Assembly: GCA_030150045.1 (NCBI GenBank)
Contig: JASLGM010000038.1
Location: forward strand, 50,752-114,751
Source: Taishania sp.
GTDB taxonomy: Bacteria; Bacteroidota; Bacteroidia; Flavobacteriales_D; Crocinitomicaceae
Direction of reading: 5' to 3'
DNA: 64,000 nt
The notes beneath the pieces are model-generated. The model was not told the origin of the DNA, searched no databases, and saw only the letters and a list, made by a program, of their open reading frames with translations. A program made the position numbers and the translations under genes. Shown in pieces: positions 45,410 to 55,237 of the stretch. Position 1 is the first letter of the stretch, and each line of letters starts with the position of its first letter.

Positions 45410-45720
45410 GCTTTAAATTCTTCAATAATGGATAAATGCGTTCTAAAAGCGGCAAATTTGCCTTGATATCTGCTCGCGTGTTCGTGTTGTAATTTAGGTG
45501 CAAAAAGTTGTTGGTATACATCAAATTCATCTTGACTTTTCGCCACATATTGACATGCGTATGTCACGCCACCTTCTTCTTCTCCATGCACGCGCATCAA
45601 GCGACATTCTAAAAAACATTCTGATTTCAACACATCAGGGATGTGAGTGCTTCTCATCCATTGTAGCCAATCTTGCTCCACGGATTTATCTAAACTTATG
45701 GTTACATTATATACCAACAT
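45406..45720 (-). CDS. DUF4286 family protein
   Basis: A 104-residue protein beginning MLVYNVTISLDKS, with HIPDVL and a GGVTYACQYVAKSQDEFD segment, which fits the small ferredoxin-like (dimeric alpha/beta barrel type) DUF4286 family. The family often precedes rsmA in Bacteroidota. Function unknown; overlap with rsmA suggests a link to ribosome maturation, an inference only. Confidence 0.85.
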   Translation of the reverse strand: MLVYNVTISLDKSVEQDWLQWMRSTHIPDVLKSECFLECRLMRVHGEEEGGVTYACQYVAKSQDEFDVYQQLFAPKLQHEHASRYQGKFAAFRTHLSIIEEFKA

Positions 45721-45723
45721 CTA

Positions 45724-47310
45724 CTATTTATTTAGGGCCTTTCGAGCGGCCGTAACTTCTTTGTCTTCTTTATTAATTACGGTAAAATAACCGTTTTCTG
45801 TCCAAATTTGTCGTGCGATTTCGGCTTTCAAAAACAATCGAATGCGTTCTTTAGAAATGGCCAATCCTTTGTTGTTTTTCTTAATTTCAAAGTTTTTCTC
45901 GGCATAATTCACAAATTCGTTGAGTATTTGATCAGTCACGTTGAACTGCGCATTATACTCATTTGGAGATTTCCATTTTTTGTATTTATCCGCTGCGAAA
46001 TCAAACGCGAAAGATTGAAACGCGCCAACATATCTTAACTGCGTCAAATACCATGAGTTACCAGTTGTATCAATAGGCACAAATATGTCTGGCATAATTC
46101 CACCGCCTCCGTAGACTACTTTTCCCTTCGGGGTAAGAAACTTAAGGGAATCGACCATTAAAGAAGAATCGGGTTTGTATAATTCTCCACTTTCAAAACG
46201 ATCCCGGCTTTCGTGATAATAATCTTCTACATCACCAGAGTATGGTTTTTGAATACTTCGCCCTGTCGGTGTGTAATAACGTGCAATCGTCAGTCGAAGG
46301 CTACTTCCATCTTTCAAAATCAAGTCTTCTTGTACCAATCCTTTTCCAAAAGAGCGTCTTCCTACAATAGTCGCACGGTCATTGTCTTGCAAAGCACCTG
46401 CGAAAATTTCACTTGCGGATGCTGAATTTTCGTTGATTAAAACGGCTACTTTTAAGTTCTCGTATTCTCCTCTTCGGCTTGCTTTATATACACGGTCTTT
46501 CACATTTAATCCTTTGGTTGAAAGAATAACTTTCCCTTCACCTAAGAACTCGTCTATCATTTCTACACCGGTTTGCAGTACTCCACCTGGGTTAGATCGT
46601 AAATCGACAATTAATTGTTGCATTCCTTGTTTGGATAATGCGTTCATTGCGTTTCTAAACTCAGCGCCCGTTGTAAGTGAAAACTGCTCCACACGAATCA
46701 TTCCAGTCTTATCATCCAACATATAACTTGCTGTAACCGATTCGATAGGAATAGCACCGCGAACGATACTTGCATCTACCCATTCTTTACCTCTAAGTAA
46801 TTTTACTTTAACAGTAGAGTTTGTTGGTCCTTTTAATCGCGACATAACCTCTTCATTTTTCACACCAACACCAGCAATTTTCTTTCCGTCAACCACAATG
46901 ATCTTATCGCCCGCCATAAGGCCTGAAGTGTAAGATGGACTTCCTTTAATTACATTGGTTACGCAAATGGTATCTCGTAAAATGAAAAAGCGAACACCAA
47001 TTCCGGAGAATTCACCGTTGATTTGCTCCTTCGCCAATTTCAGTTCATCTACAGGAATGTAGTTGGAATGCGGATCGAGTTTATGTAACATATCGGAGAT
47101 CGTTTCCTCCAACAATTTATCCGCGTTTACAGTATCTACATATTTGTTATTGATGATATCCAGAATATCACTCAACTTCTCATATTTAGAGAAAGGATTT
47201 GATTTCCCTATTATCCCAACATTTGGTTGAGACAATTTATATCCAACGAGCATTCCTAAACTTAATGAAACGCCTATAAGGATGGGAACAATTGTTCTTT
47301 TATTACTCAT
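45724..47310 (-). CDS. S41 family C-terminal processing peptidase
   Basis: A 528-residue membrane-anchored or exported serine protease. An N-terminal hydrophobic segment (VPILIGVSLSLGMLVGYKL) is followed by a PDZ domain (about 90-180, SGLMAGDKIIVVDGKKI) and the S41 catalytic domain with LRSNPGGVLQ, catalytic Ser in NENSASASEI and Lys in RRSFGKGLVQ. Ctp/Tsp-type proteases trim C-termini or degrade periplasmic proteins. It overlaps the dCMP deaminase gene by 8 nt. Confidence 0.93.
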   Translation of the reverse strand: MSNKRTIVPILIGVSLSLGMLVGYKLSQPNVGIIGKSNPFSKYEKLSDILDIINNKYVDTVNADKLLEETISDMLHKLDPHSNYIPVDELKLAKEQINGEFSGIGVRFFILRDTICVTNVIKGSPSYTSGLMAGDKIIVVDGKKIAGVGVKNEEVMSRLKGPTNSTVKVKLLRGKEWVDASIVRGAIPIESVTASYMLDDKTGMIRVEQFSLTTGAEFRNAMNALSKQGMQQLIVDLRSNPGGVLQTGVEMIDEFLGEGKVILSTKGLNVKDRVYKASRRGEYENLKVAVLINENSASASEIFAGALQDNDRATIVGRRSFGKGLVQEDLILKDGSSLRLTIARYYTPTGRSIQKPYSGDVEDYYHESRDRFESGELYKPDSSLMVDSLKFLTPKGKVVYGGGGIMPDIFVPIDTTGNSWYLTQLRYVGAFQSFAFDFAADKYKKWKSPNEYNAQFNVTDQILNEFVNYAEKNFEIKKNNKGLAISKERIRLFLKAEIARQIWTENGYFTVINKEDKEVTAARKALNK

Positions 47311-47743
47311 TTTCTAAATCTTCAAGTTGCATGATGTCGACATTTGCTTCTTTTAAGAAATCAATGCCAGCGGTATCTTTATAATGATTTTGATACACTA
47401 CGCGTTGAATGCCTGCTTGTAAAATAAGCTTACTACATTCTTTACAAGGTGACATCGTCAAGTACAAGGTTGCTCCTTTACAGTTATTAGTCGATTTCGC
47501 TACTTTTAAGATGGCATTTGCTTCCGCATGCAAAACATACCAATGCGTATCCCCGTTGTGATCTTCACATTGATTGTCGAATCCGGATGGGGAGCCGTTG
47601 TATCCGTCAGAAATAATCATGTCGTCTTTTACGATGATTGCTCCAACTTTTTTTCTCATACAATGCGACAAAGCCGCCCAGCTTTTGGCCATTTTCAGAT
47701 ACGCTAAATCATAACGTAATTGCTTGCTGTCATTTTGATTCAT
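47303..47743 (-). CDS. dCMP deaminase family protein
   Basis: A 146-residue zinc-dependent deaminase with the two metal motifs HAEANAI and SPCKECSKLI, and the N-terminal SHCMRKKVGAIIV typical of dCMP deaminases (ComEB/DCTD group). It converts dCMP to dUMP for dTMP synthesis. ATG 47743 is preferred over a TTG two codons upstream. It is cotranscribed with the S41 protease. Confidence 0.92.
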   Translation of the reverse strand: MNQNDSKQLRYDLAYLKMAKSWAALSHCMRKKVGAIIVKDDMIISDGYNGSPSGFDNQCEDHNGDTHWYVLHAEANAILKVAKSTNNCKGATLYLTMSPCKECSKLILQAGIQRVVYQNHYKDTAGIDFLKEANVDIMQLEDLENE

Positions 47744-47783
47744 ACACAAATATACGTATCTTAATTTTGGGAGTTAATTCCCA

Positions 47784-48467
47784 TTATAATGTAAATTTAT
47801 ATCCAACTCCTCTGATGGAATGAAAGTGGAGCGGTTCTTTCGGGTTCGATTCAAACAGTTTTCGGAAAGAAAGAATGAAGTTATCAATTGTTCTTGAAGT
47901 TGGTGAAGCATCGGCTCCCCAAACATTATCTAGGATTTCATCTCTTGACACAACCTCTCCTTTTCGACTATAAAAGAACTGTAACAAGGCGATTTCTTTT
48001 TTACTGAGTGTAGCAATAACCTCATTTTCAAACCAAACATTATATGTTTTGAAATCAACTTTCCTATCATTAAGTATCAACTCTTCACTGTTTGAGTTTG
48101 TTGTCGTTTTTCTTGCTAACAATATTTTTATACGAAGTAAAAGTTCCTCAAGTTCGAAAGGCTTGGTAAGGTAATCATCTGCGCCACTACGAAGTCCTTC
48201 AATACGATCCGTTCCCGTACTTTTAGCACTGAGAAACAAAACAGGAACATTTGAGATTTCTCTAAGAGCCTGACAGACTTGAACGCCCGTATAACCTGGC
48301 AACATATTGTCCAAAATGACCAAGTCCGATTTTGCCATCTGCTCCATCTCTATCATGGCTTCAGTTCCAGTGGCAAATAGCGTGCATTCATAACCTTCAA
48401 GATCAAGATTTAACTCGAGCGCTTCAGCGATAGACGGTTCATCTTCAACGATAATAATTTTTGCCAT
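47784..48467 (-). CDS. OmpR-family response regulator
   Basis: A 227-residue two-domain regulator. The receiver has acidic residues E8, D9 and phospho-acceptor D53 (in VILDNMLPGYTG), and the Lys in LTKPFELEEL. The C-terminal winged helix (about 130-227) carries SRDEILDNVWG and SIRGVGYKFTL. No histidine kinase gene adjoins it, so its partner is encoded elsewhere. It precedes the dCMP deaminase gene by about 40 bp. Confidence 0.93.
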   Translation of the reverse strand: MAKIIIVEDEPSIAEALELNLDLEGYECTLFATGTEAMIEMEQMAKSDLVILDNMLPGYTGVQVCQALREISNVPVLFLSAKSTGTDRIEGLRSGADDYLTKPFELEELLLRIKILLARKTTTNSNSEELILNDRKVDFKTYNVWFENEVIATLSKKEIALLQFFYSRKGEVVSRDEILDNVWGADASPTSRTIDNFILSFRKLFESNPKEPLHFHSIRGVGYKFTL

Positions 48468-48692
48468 TTGTTATTTTTGCCTTTTGCATCAAAATTATTG
48501 ATTTTTCTTGTGAAAAAAGTGAAAAAAAAGCCAAAAAATAGCCGAATTAAAGCACCTTGAAGAAAGAATAAAAACAGCTTAAGTTTCCAGAAAGGAAAAA
48601 ATCAGGTGTATGCCTTGTTTGAAATCCAAAAAAAAGGACAAAACTTTCTTTTTATTAATGCCTTTAGATTTTACTAAACCGATTATTTAAAG

Positions 48693-48700
48693 TAATTTTG
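48693..48700 (+). promoter_or_regulatory. Promoter -7 box of purH
   Basis: TAATTTTG matches TAnnTTTG. Transcription would start near 48706, only about 13 nt before ATG 48719, which excludes the upstream in-frame start at 48698. A TTTTA lies about 20 bp upstream as a poor -33. Confidence 0.55.
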
Positions 48701-48718
48701 CATACCCAAAACAAATTC

Positions 48719-50245
48719 ATGAGCGCAATACAAATACAATCTGCATTAATTTCTGTTTTTGACAAAACTGGATTAGAACCTATCGTAAGAAAATTACACC
48801 AAGATAAAGTAACTATCTATTCTACAGGAGGTACACAAACTTTTATTGAAGAGTTAGGCATCCCTGTTGTTCGCGTAGAAGACTTAACGTCTTATCCTTC
48901 TATTTTGGGTGGACGAGTAAAAACATTACATCCTAAAATTTTCGGAGGTATCTTGAACCGTCGTTCATTAGCTGAAGATCAAGAACAAATCAAACAGTTT
49001 GAAATTCCATCTTTGGATTTAGTTATTGTTGATTTATACCCTTTTGAAGCAACTGTTGCCTCAGGAGCAGATCACGATGCGATTATTGAGAAAATTGACA
49101 TCGGTGGTATTTCATTAATTCGTGCGGCGGCAAAAAACTACAATGACGTAGTAATTATCCCTTCACAAGCACAATACGGTCGTTTCTTGGAAATCATTTC
49201 CGCAAACAACAGTACGACTTCAATCGAAGAAAGAAAATCATTTGCTAGAGATGCATTCAATGTATCTTCACATTATGACACACATATTTTCAATTATTTT
49301 AATCAAGGAGAATTGGATGTATTCAAGGCTTCAGAGTTGCAATCACAGGTATTACGTTACGGAGAAAACCCACATCAAAAAGGAGTTTTCTATGGCGATT
49401 TAGATGCAATGTTTGATAAATTAAATGGAAAAGAATTATCCTACAACAATTTGCTAGATGTAGACGCAGCCGTTGCTTTAATGGGTGATTTTGCAAACGA
49501 CCTTCCGACTTTTGCTATTTTGAAACACAACAACGCATGTGGAGTTGCAACACGTTCTACACTTAAAGAAGCTTATGCAGCTGCTTTAGCTGGAGATCCT
49601 GTTTCAGCTTTCGGAGGAATTTTAATTTCGAACTACAAAATCGATTTAGCAACAGCAGAATTGATTAACGATCTTTTCTGTGAGGTAATAATTGCACCAG
49701 AATATGAAAATGAAGCCTTAGAATTGTTGAAAAGCAAGAAAAATCGAGTAATTTTGGTTCAGAAAAACGTTTCACTTGCAAAGAAACAAGTTAGAACTAT
49801 CTTAAACGGAGTTTTAGAGCAAGACAAGGATATGTTAACAGAAGTGGCTGACGATTTGAAAACAATTACCACATTGTCACCATCGCCTGAAGATATTGAA
49901 GATTTATTATTTGCAAACAAATTGGTCAAACACACCAAGTCCAACACCATCGTTTTGGCAAAAAACAAAACGTTATTGGCAAGTGGAACAGGGCAAACAT
50001 CTCGTGTAGATGCATTACGCCAAGCTATCCATAAGGCACAATCATTCAATTTTGAATTGAAAGGTGCAGTTATGGCAAGTGACGCGTTCTTCCCTTTCCC
50101 AGACTGTGTAGAGATTGCTCATCAAGCTGGAATTACGACGGTTATTCAACCTGGAGGTTCAATTAAAGATGATTTATCTATCGACTATTGCAATGCAAAC
50201 GGAATGGCAATGGTAATGACTGGCAACAGACATTTTAAACACTAA
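48719..50245 (+). CDS. purH: Bifunctional AICAR transformylase / IMP cyclohydrolase PurH
   Basis: A 508-residue enzyme of usual length. The N-terminal IMP cyclohydrolase domain has SVFDKTGLEPIV, STGGTQTFIEE and LGGRVKTLHPKIFGG. The C-terminal transformylase domain has RYGENPHQKG, ILKHNNACGVAT (catalytic Lys-His) and SDAFFPFPDCVE, ending QPGGSIKDD and TGNRHFKH. It performs the last two steps of IMP synthesis. mreB follows 96 bp downstream in the same direction. Confidence 0.97.
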   Translation: MSAIQIQSALISVFDKTGLEPIVRKLHQDKVTIYSTGGTQTFIEELGIPVVRVEDLTSYPSILGGRVKTLHPKIFGGILNRRSLAEDQEQIKQFEIPSLDLVIVDLYPFEATVASGADHDAIIEKIDIGGISLIRAAAKNYNDVVIIPSQAQYGRFLEIISANNSTTSIEERKSFARDAFNVSSHYDTHIFNYFNQGELDVFKASELQSQVLRYGENPHQKGVFYGDLDAMFDKLNGKELSYNNLLDVDAAVALMGDFANDLPTFAILKHNNACGVATRSTLKEAYAAALAGDPVSAFGGILISNYKIDLATAELINDLFCEVIIAPEYENEALELLKSKKNRVILVQKNVSLAKKQVRTILNGVLEQDKDMLTEVADDLKTITTLSPSPEDIEDLLFANKLVKHTKSNTIVLAKNKTLLASGTGQTSRVDALRQAIHKAQSFNFELKGAVMASDAFFPFPDCVEIAHQAGITTVIQPGGSIKDDLSIDYCNANGMAMVMTGNRHFKH

Positions 50246-50341
50246 GCCCATTTTTCTTCAATAAAACGTAACCTTTTGTTTCGTTTTCAGTAGAAACTGA
50301 TTATTATTATACAAACATTAATATAAGGTATTGCAAATTAA

Positions 50342-51367
50342 ATGGGATTGTTTAGCTTTTTAACACAAGAAATTGCGATTGACTTAGGAACAGCAAATAC
50401 ACTTATCATCATGAATGATAAGGTAGTTGTTGACGAGCCGTCAATTGTTGCAAGAGATATCCAAACAGGAAACATTGTAGCAATTGGAAAAAAGGCACAG
50501 CAAATGCATGGAAAAACGCACAAACTGATTGAAACAGTACGTCCATTGCAAGATGGTGTAATTGCTGATTTCCAGAGTGCAGAAGCGATGATTAAGGGAA
50601 TGATTAAAATGATCAATCCTGGAAAAAGCTTGTTCAACCCATCATTAAGAATGGTGGTTTGTATTCCTTCTGGCATCACTGAAGTTGAAAAACGTGCGGT
50701 TCGTGACTCGGCCGAGCACGCCGGAGCGAAAGAAGTATACTTGATCCACGAACCAATGGCAGCAGCTATAGGTATCGGTATCGACGTTGAAGAACCAATG
50801 GGTAACATGATCATCGATATAGGTGGTGGTACTTCGGAAATTGCAGTTATCGCCTTAGGCGGAATTGTATGCGATAAATCTATTCGTGTAGCAGGTGACG
50901 ACTTTACAAGTGATATTGAAGAATACATGCGTCGTCAACACAACATCCTTGTGGGAGAGAGAACAGCTGAACAAATTAAGATTGAAGTAGGTGCGGCTCT
51001 TCCTGAATTGGAAAATCCACCAAATGATTTTGCAGTTCGTGGCCGTGACTTAATGACAGGTATTCCAAAAGAAATCATCGTTACTTATTCTGAAATTGCT
51101 CACGCATTGGATAAAACGATTACAAAAATGGAAGAGGCGATCCTTTCTGCTCTTGAAATGACACCTCCAGAATTATCTGCTGATATTTACAAAACAGGTA
51201 TCTACTTAGCAGGTGGTGGATCTATGTTAAGAGGTTTGGATAAACGTATTTCTGCTAAAACGAAATTACCAGTACACATCGCTGAAGATCCATTAAGAGC
51301 TGTTGCTCGTGGAACTGCGATTGCATTGAAAAATATCGACAATTTCCAATTCTTAATTAAAGATTAA
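50342..51367 (+). CDS. mreB: Rod shape-determining protein MreB
   Basis: A 341-residue actin homologue: membrane/N-terminal GLFSFLTQ, phosphate-1 EIAIDLGTANTLI, VCIPSGITEVEKRAV, EPMAAAIGIG, phosphate-2 IDIGGGTSEIAVIA and adenosine-binding LAGGGSMLRGLD. It organises the elongasome for rod shape. In many Bacteroidota mreC, mreD and mrdA follow directly, but here the gene ends at a terminator and is followed by an unrelated lipoprotein. Confidence 0.97.
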   Translation: MGLFSFLTQEIAIDLGTANTLIIMNDKVVVDEPSIVARDIQTGNIVAIGKKAQQMHGKTHKLIETVRPLQDGVIADFQSAEAMIKGMIKMINPGKSLFNPSLRMVVCIPSGITEVEKRAVRDSAEHAGAKEVYLIHEPMAAAIGIGIDVEEPMGNMIIDIGGGTSEIAVIALGGIVCDKSIRVAGDDFTSDIEEYMRRQHNILVGERTAEQIKIEVGAALPELENPPNDFAVRGRDLMTGIPKEIIVTYSEIAHALDKTITKMEEAILSALEMTPPELSADIYKTGIYLAGGGSMLRGLDKRISAKTKLPVHIAEDPLRAVARGTAIALKNIDNFQFLIKD

Positions 51368-51381
51368 GTTGAACATTATAC

Positions 51382-51410
51382 AAATCCTGGATTACTCCAG
51401 GATTTTTTTT
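51382..51410 (+). terminator. Rho-independent terminator of mreB
   Basis: AATCCTGGA pairs perfectly with TCCAGGATT around the loop TTAC, followed by eight T, 15 nt after the mreB stop. Confidence 0.9.
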
Positions 51411-51415
51411 ATACT

Positions 51416-51697
51416 ATGAAAAAAGGACTTTACATCGGATTAGCCCTACTTGGCTTAAGTGCTTGCGGACCTAAAGACAAACAATTCTGTGAATGTCTAG
51501 ACATCTCTGCAAAACAAAATGAAGCTGCTGAAAAGCTGTCTAACAAAGATCAATCAGAAATCAGCGAAAAAGAAGCACAAGCTTTCATTCAACTAAAAGT
51601 GGAGAAAGACTCTATTTGTGCTGCATATGAAATGAAAAGTGGAGATGAATTAATGAAACTACGCACTTCTTGTGGCGTGAAATCAGATTTGCAATAA
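51416..51697 (+). CDS. Small putative lipoprotein
   Basis: A 93-residue protein with a lipoprotein signal (KKGLYIGLALLGLSAC, Cys at 17). The mature part is a charged helix with four further Cys (FCECLD, SICAAY, TSCGV) that may form two disulfides. Family not recognised. It starts 6 bp after the mreB terminator, and its 3' end overlaps the converging monooxygenase gene by 15 nt. Confidence 0.7.
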   Translation: MKKGLYIGLALLGLSACGPKDKQFCECLDISAKQNEAAEKLSNKDQSEISEKEAQAFIQLKVEKDSICAAYEMKSGDELMKLRTSCGVKSDLQ

Positions 51698-52705
51698 TCC
51701 ATGATGCGTGATCGTCAATATATCACGATAAAAAATATTAACAATATGTGTTTGGTCCAATACTTCCATTCCAAATATTGAGAACCATTGATGTGCCCAT
51801 TCTTTAATAGTCTGGGCATTTTCTTTAAATAAAGCCATTATTTCTGCTTCATTTAAGATGCTTTCAGTACCTAAACAGTCGACAAGTTCGTCTATCTTGT
51901 TTTGTGTTGATTGAAGCCATGAAACAGCCATTTCTTCTAAAACAGAAACACGTTCCACTTTACCAGGAACATACTTTTCCCAAACGTCTCTTTTATGTTC
52001 TAACACTCCTTTACCCTCTTCGACGAAGCGTTCAATCATACCTTGTAAAGTAGAAGTGAAAAACACTTGTGCATATACAAAAAAAGGTAAGTTGAAAATC
52101 GCATGATCTAGGTAATTTATCTTTTTAGCAGTTTGAAAAAAGTGTTCTTCCGCTACAAACACTTGTTCTACTTTAAATGAATTAGAAGAAGTAGAACGCA
52201 TACCTAAAGTATTCCAATCTTCAATTACGGTAACTTGTTCACGAGGAATTAAAGCTGTCCAGACTTCTTGTGTATCTTCACGCATTACGGTTGCGGTAAA
52301 AACAGTTGCAAAAGCACTTCCAGAAGCATATTTCCATTGTCCTGAAACAAGGTATCCTCCCACGGTTTTATGTGCACTACCACCGACCATTGCACTTCCG
52401 GTCAACACTGCATCGATAGACGAAAAAAAGTGTTGGTTGGTCGAATCATTATTGTTACATACGAAATAAGTTCCGCCGTTCCCAATTTGAATCAACCAAC
52501 CAAAACTACCACTACAATACGCTGTATCGCGAAACAAAGTTAAAGTTTGCGATAAATCCCAATTATTCCCCAACAATTCTTCTGGAAGAAAGGCCTTGAA
52601 AAGTCCTTGCTTTTGTGCCTCTTGAATGACATTTGCAGCAACATTTTCTTGAAAAAGTCCTTGCTCATCATAGAACATTGGTTTGAATTGGGATCTTAAA
52701 TTCAT
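51683..52705 (-). CDS. Acyl-CoA-dehydrogenase-like flavin monooxygenase (group D type)
   Basis: A 340-residue protein with the acyl-CoA dehydrogenase fold but features of the two-component flavin monooxygenases (HsaA/DszC-like): GGYLVSGQWKYASGS in the middle domain (about 113-127), WNTLGMRSTSSNSF, and a C-terminal NIFYRDILTITHHG matching the RD...H end of that group. The catalytic Glu of true acyl-CoA dehydrogenases is not evident. It starts 1 bp after the TonB-dependent receptor under the TPP riboswitch, so it should respond to thiamine and may oxidise or salvage a thiamine-related compound; that substrate is inference. Confidence 0.75.
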   Translation of the reverse strand: MNLRSQFKPMFYDEQGLFQENVAANVIQEAQKQGLFKAFLPEELLGNNWDLSQTLTLFRDTAYCSGSFGWLIQIGNGGTYFVCNNNDSTNQHFFSSIDAVLTGSAMVGGSAHKTVGGYLVSGQWKYASGSAFATVFTATVMREDTQEVWTALIPREQVTVIEDWNTLGMRSTSSNSFKVEQVFVAEEHFFQTAKKINYLDHAIFNLPFFVYAQVFFTSTLQGMIERFVEEGKGVLEHKRDVWEKYVPGKVERVSVLEEMAVSWLQSTQNKIDELVDCLGTESILNEAEIMALFKENAQTIKEWAHQWFSIFGMEVLDQTHIVNIFYRDILTITHHGLLQI

Positions 52706-52706
52706 C

Positions 52707-55181
52707 TTATAATTTTATAGTAATTCTACCTAAGAAATTTGTTCCTGCTTGAGGGAATAAAAAGTTTTCAATTACACGTTCTCCGCCTGAAACATACCCC
52801 CAAGTATAACCGTTATTCGCATACGTTTTATTGAAAATATTATTCACTAAAACACCAAATTGAATTTCTTTAAAGAACTTATCATACAAAGTGTAACTCA
52901 GTACTATATTCGAAGTTGAATAGGACTTCAAAGAACGGTCTACCGCTTGAGAATTATCTAAGTATTGTTTACCAACAAACTTCGTGAACCAACCGATATT
53001 AAAATTTTTGAAAGGAGCATAATTTAAACCAACTCCAGCAATCACATTCGGAGAGAAAGCAATGTCAGTATTCTTATGTTCAAAAACCTCTTGATCACCT
53101 GTATCATAGTTGTCTACATATTCATTAAATGCATTGATCTTATTCATGCTTAGGGCAAGATTCGCATTGATACTCAAAGAAGGTAGAATAGAATAAGCAC
53201 CATCCAACTCTAATCCTGTGCGGAAACTTTTATCCACGTTGATACGCGTGTAAGCACCTACATCATTAATTTGACCACTTAAAATCAATTGATCTACATA
53301 ATGCATATAATATGCTGTAGCATTCAATTTCCATTTTTTATAGCTTGCACGGTATCCCAATTCAACGTCATGCAATTGTTCTGGTTTAGGTCGAGATAAA
53401 GAAGAAGACTCTACAAAATCAGTACGTGCTGGCTCACGGTTAGACATTGCATAAGATAAATACATCAAATTATGATCGTTAAATGCATATGACAATCCTG
53501 CTTTAGGATTAAAGAAAGTAAACGGAGTTGTCTGTTGTAATTTAACCAACTCGCCATCCGACTCGTCCATTCCTATATAAGAATAGTTAATATGGCGTAA
53601 TTGTAAATCTGCAAAGAAATTAAATTTATTCCATTTATAATTCACTTTAGCATACGCACTTGCCTCCCATTTCTGAGCATCATTTTCATAATAACGATCA
53701 CCCATTGCGCTATTAGAAGCATATCGGGCCCAAATAACCTCACCATAATGTTTTCCCGTATAGTTATTTGCTCCTCCACCTAAAGATAGACTCCAGTTAT
53801 TATGGTTATAATTTGCTGAAAACACCATTCCATAAAAATGATTATCTAACCAACGTCTACGAATTAGATCCGTACGTTTAACAACACTTCCATCTACCGT
53901 AATTGGTGTGAAACCATAAGTTGAGAATTTGTCATTTTTTCGATATTGTTCATAATATCCTGCTCCACGCGTATAATGCGCGGCGGCAGTTAAATTCCAT
54001 TTAGGTGAAAAAACATGACTGAAATGCAACTGATAATGCGATTGCTTATAGTTATCAGTCTCGTTTTTATAGGTATAATAATTATATTTTCTGTTGTCTG
54101 TATCGAAAAAATTAATTGAATCTTGCGCATCAACATACGTTCCTCCTGCATAAGCATTACGAACATAGTGATCCATCATTGCAGCAGAATCACCATAGAA
54201 TTTGGATTCAGGTACTCCGTTCCAAGCTTGATACGTTTTTTCTTTACCTCCAAACATCACGTATTTAAGCGTTGTTTTTTTCCCTACATAAGCAGCCGTA
54301 AAATAACCTGATAGAAGATTAGAAGAAGCGCGATCAATAAATCCTTTTGAACCAATTCTAGAAACACGCCCTTCCACAATAAAACGATTGTTAATTAATC
54401 CAGATCCAGCTTTGATAGTATTCCGTATAGTTCCGTATGAACCAAAAGAGTTATCTGATTCCGCGTAAGGTAAGAAACTCAAATGATCAGACTTAACATT
54501 AATACTTGCTCCAAAAGCCGCAGCACCATTTGTAGACGTTCCTACACCACGCTGAACTTGTATGGAATTTGTTGACGAAGAAAAGTCAGGCATATTTACC
54601 CAAAACGTACCATGCGACTCCGCATCATTGACGGGAATACCATTAATAGTAACATTTGTTCTCGTAGGATCGACACCACGAATACGAACAGATGTGTACC
54701 CTACTCCCGCTCCTGCATCAGAAGTGATAACAGTTGCAGGTGTCGACTCCAAAAGATAAGGTAAATCTTGTCCAAAGTTCTTACGCTCAATTTCCTTTTT
54801 ATTGATATCGGAAAAAGTAGTTGGTGTAACATTTTGGGAACGCGTAGCGAACACTTGTAGCTCTTCAAATTGTTTCGCTAATGGAAAAAGATGAATCACT
54901 GTTTGTTGATCTGCATGAAGATCTAGCTTCACTGTTTTAGGAGCAAAATCGTCGTGGCGGAACACCACTTTATACACACCTGGTTTAGCTACTTTGATAT
55001 GAAAAAGACCATTTTCGTCTGTTTCATAATAACCTCCGTCACTTAATAGGTTAATGTGTACATTAGGAATGGCAATACTGTCCGATTGCATAACCTTTCC
55101 TGAAAAATTAATTTGCGAAAATGCAGTGCTTGGTAAAAAACCTAAAAGCACCCATCTCCATTGCATCATTCTTGCTTTCAT
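52707..55181 (-). CDS. TonB-dependent receptor, predicted thiamine/precursor uptake
   Basis: An 824-residue outer-membrane receptor. A signal peptide (RWVLLGFLPSTAFSQ) precedes a carboxypeptidase-regulatory-like domain (about 25-100, SGKVMQSDSIAIPNVHI), a plug (about 120-230, SVRIRGVDPTRTNVTINGIPVND) and a 22-strand barrel ending in NFLGRITIKL with a terminal hydrophobic strand. Its leader carries a TPP riboswitch, so the likely ligand is thiamine, a phosphate ester or a precursor. This matches the known THI-box-linked receptors of Bacteroidota. Confidence 0.93.
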   Translation of the reverse strand: MKARMMQWRWVLLGFLPSTAFSQINFSGKVMQSDSIAIPNVHINLLSDGGYYETDENGLFHIKVAKPGVYKVVFRHDDFAPKTVKLDLHADQQTVIHLFPLAKQFEELQVFATRSQNVTPTTFSDINKKEIERKNFGQDLPYLLESTPATVITSDAGAGVGYTSVRIRGVDPTRTNVTINGIPVNDAESHGTFWVNMPDFSSSTNSIQVQRGVGTSTNGAAAFGASINVKSDHLSFLPYAESDNSFGSYGTIRNTIKAGSGLINNRFIVEGRVSRIGSKGFIDRASSNLLSGYFTAAYVGKKTTLKYVMFGGKEKTYQAWNGVPESKFYGDSAAMMDHYVRNAYAGGTYVDAQDSINFFDTDNRKYNYYTYKNETDNYKQSHYQLHFSHVFSPKWNLTAAAHYTRGAGYYEQYRKNDKFSTYGFTPITVDGSVVKRTDLIRRRWLDNHFYGMVFSANYNHNNWSLSLGGGANNYTGKHYGEVIWARYASNSAMGDRYYENDAQKWEASAYAKVNYKWNKFNFFADLQLRHINYSYIGMDESDGELVKLQQTTPFTFFNPKAGLSYAFNDHNLMYLSYAMSNREPARTDFVESSSLSRPKPEQLHDVELGYRASYKKWKLNATAYYMHYVDQLILSGQINDVGAYTRINVDKSFRTGLELDGAYSILPSLSINANLALSMNKINAFNEYVDNYDTGDQEVFEHKNTDIAFSPNVIAGVGLNYAPFKNFNIGWFTKFVGKQYLDNSQAVDRSLKSYSTSNIVLSYTLYDKFFKEIQFGVLVNNIFNKTYANNGYTWGYVSGGERVIENFLFPQAGTNFLGRITIKL

Positions 55182-55209
55182 TTTTGAAAATGTTAAACAA
55201 GAACAAGGG

Positions 55210-55237
55210 GCTAATTCTTGATGGATAAATAATTAGC
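55210..55237 (-). promoter_or_regulatory. Candidate expression-platform hairpin of the TPP riboswitch
   Basis: On the minus strand GCTAATT (55237-55231) pairs with AATTAGC (55216-55210) between the aptamer and the receptor start. There is no T run after it, so control may be at translation or by an alternative pairing. Confidence 0.4.

Noticed and set aside
50338..50928. Leftward 196-codon open frame opposite mreB
   Set aside because: Antisense shadow of mreB; it is Ile/Ser-rich because of codon complement effects.
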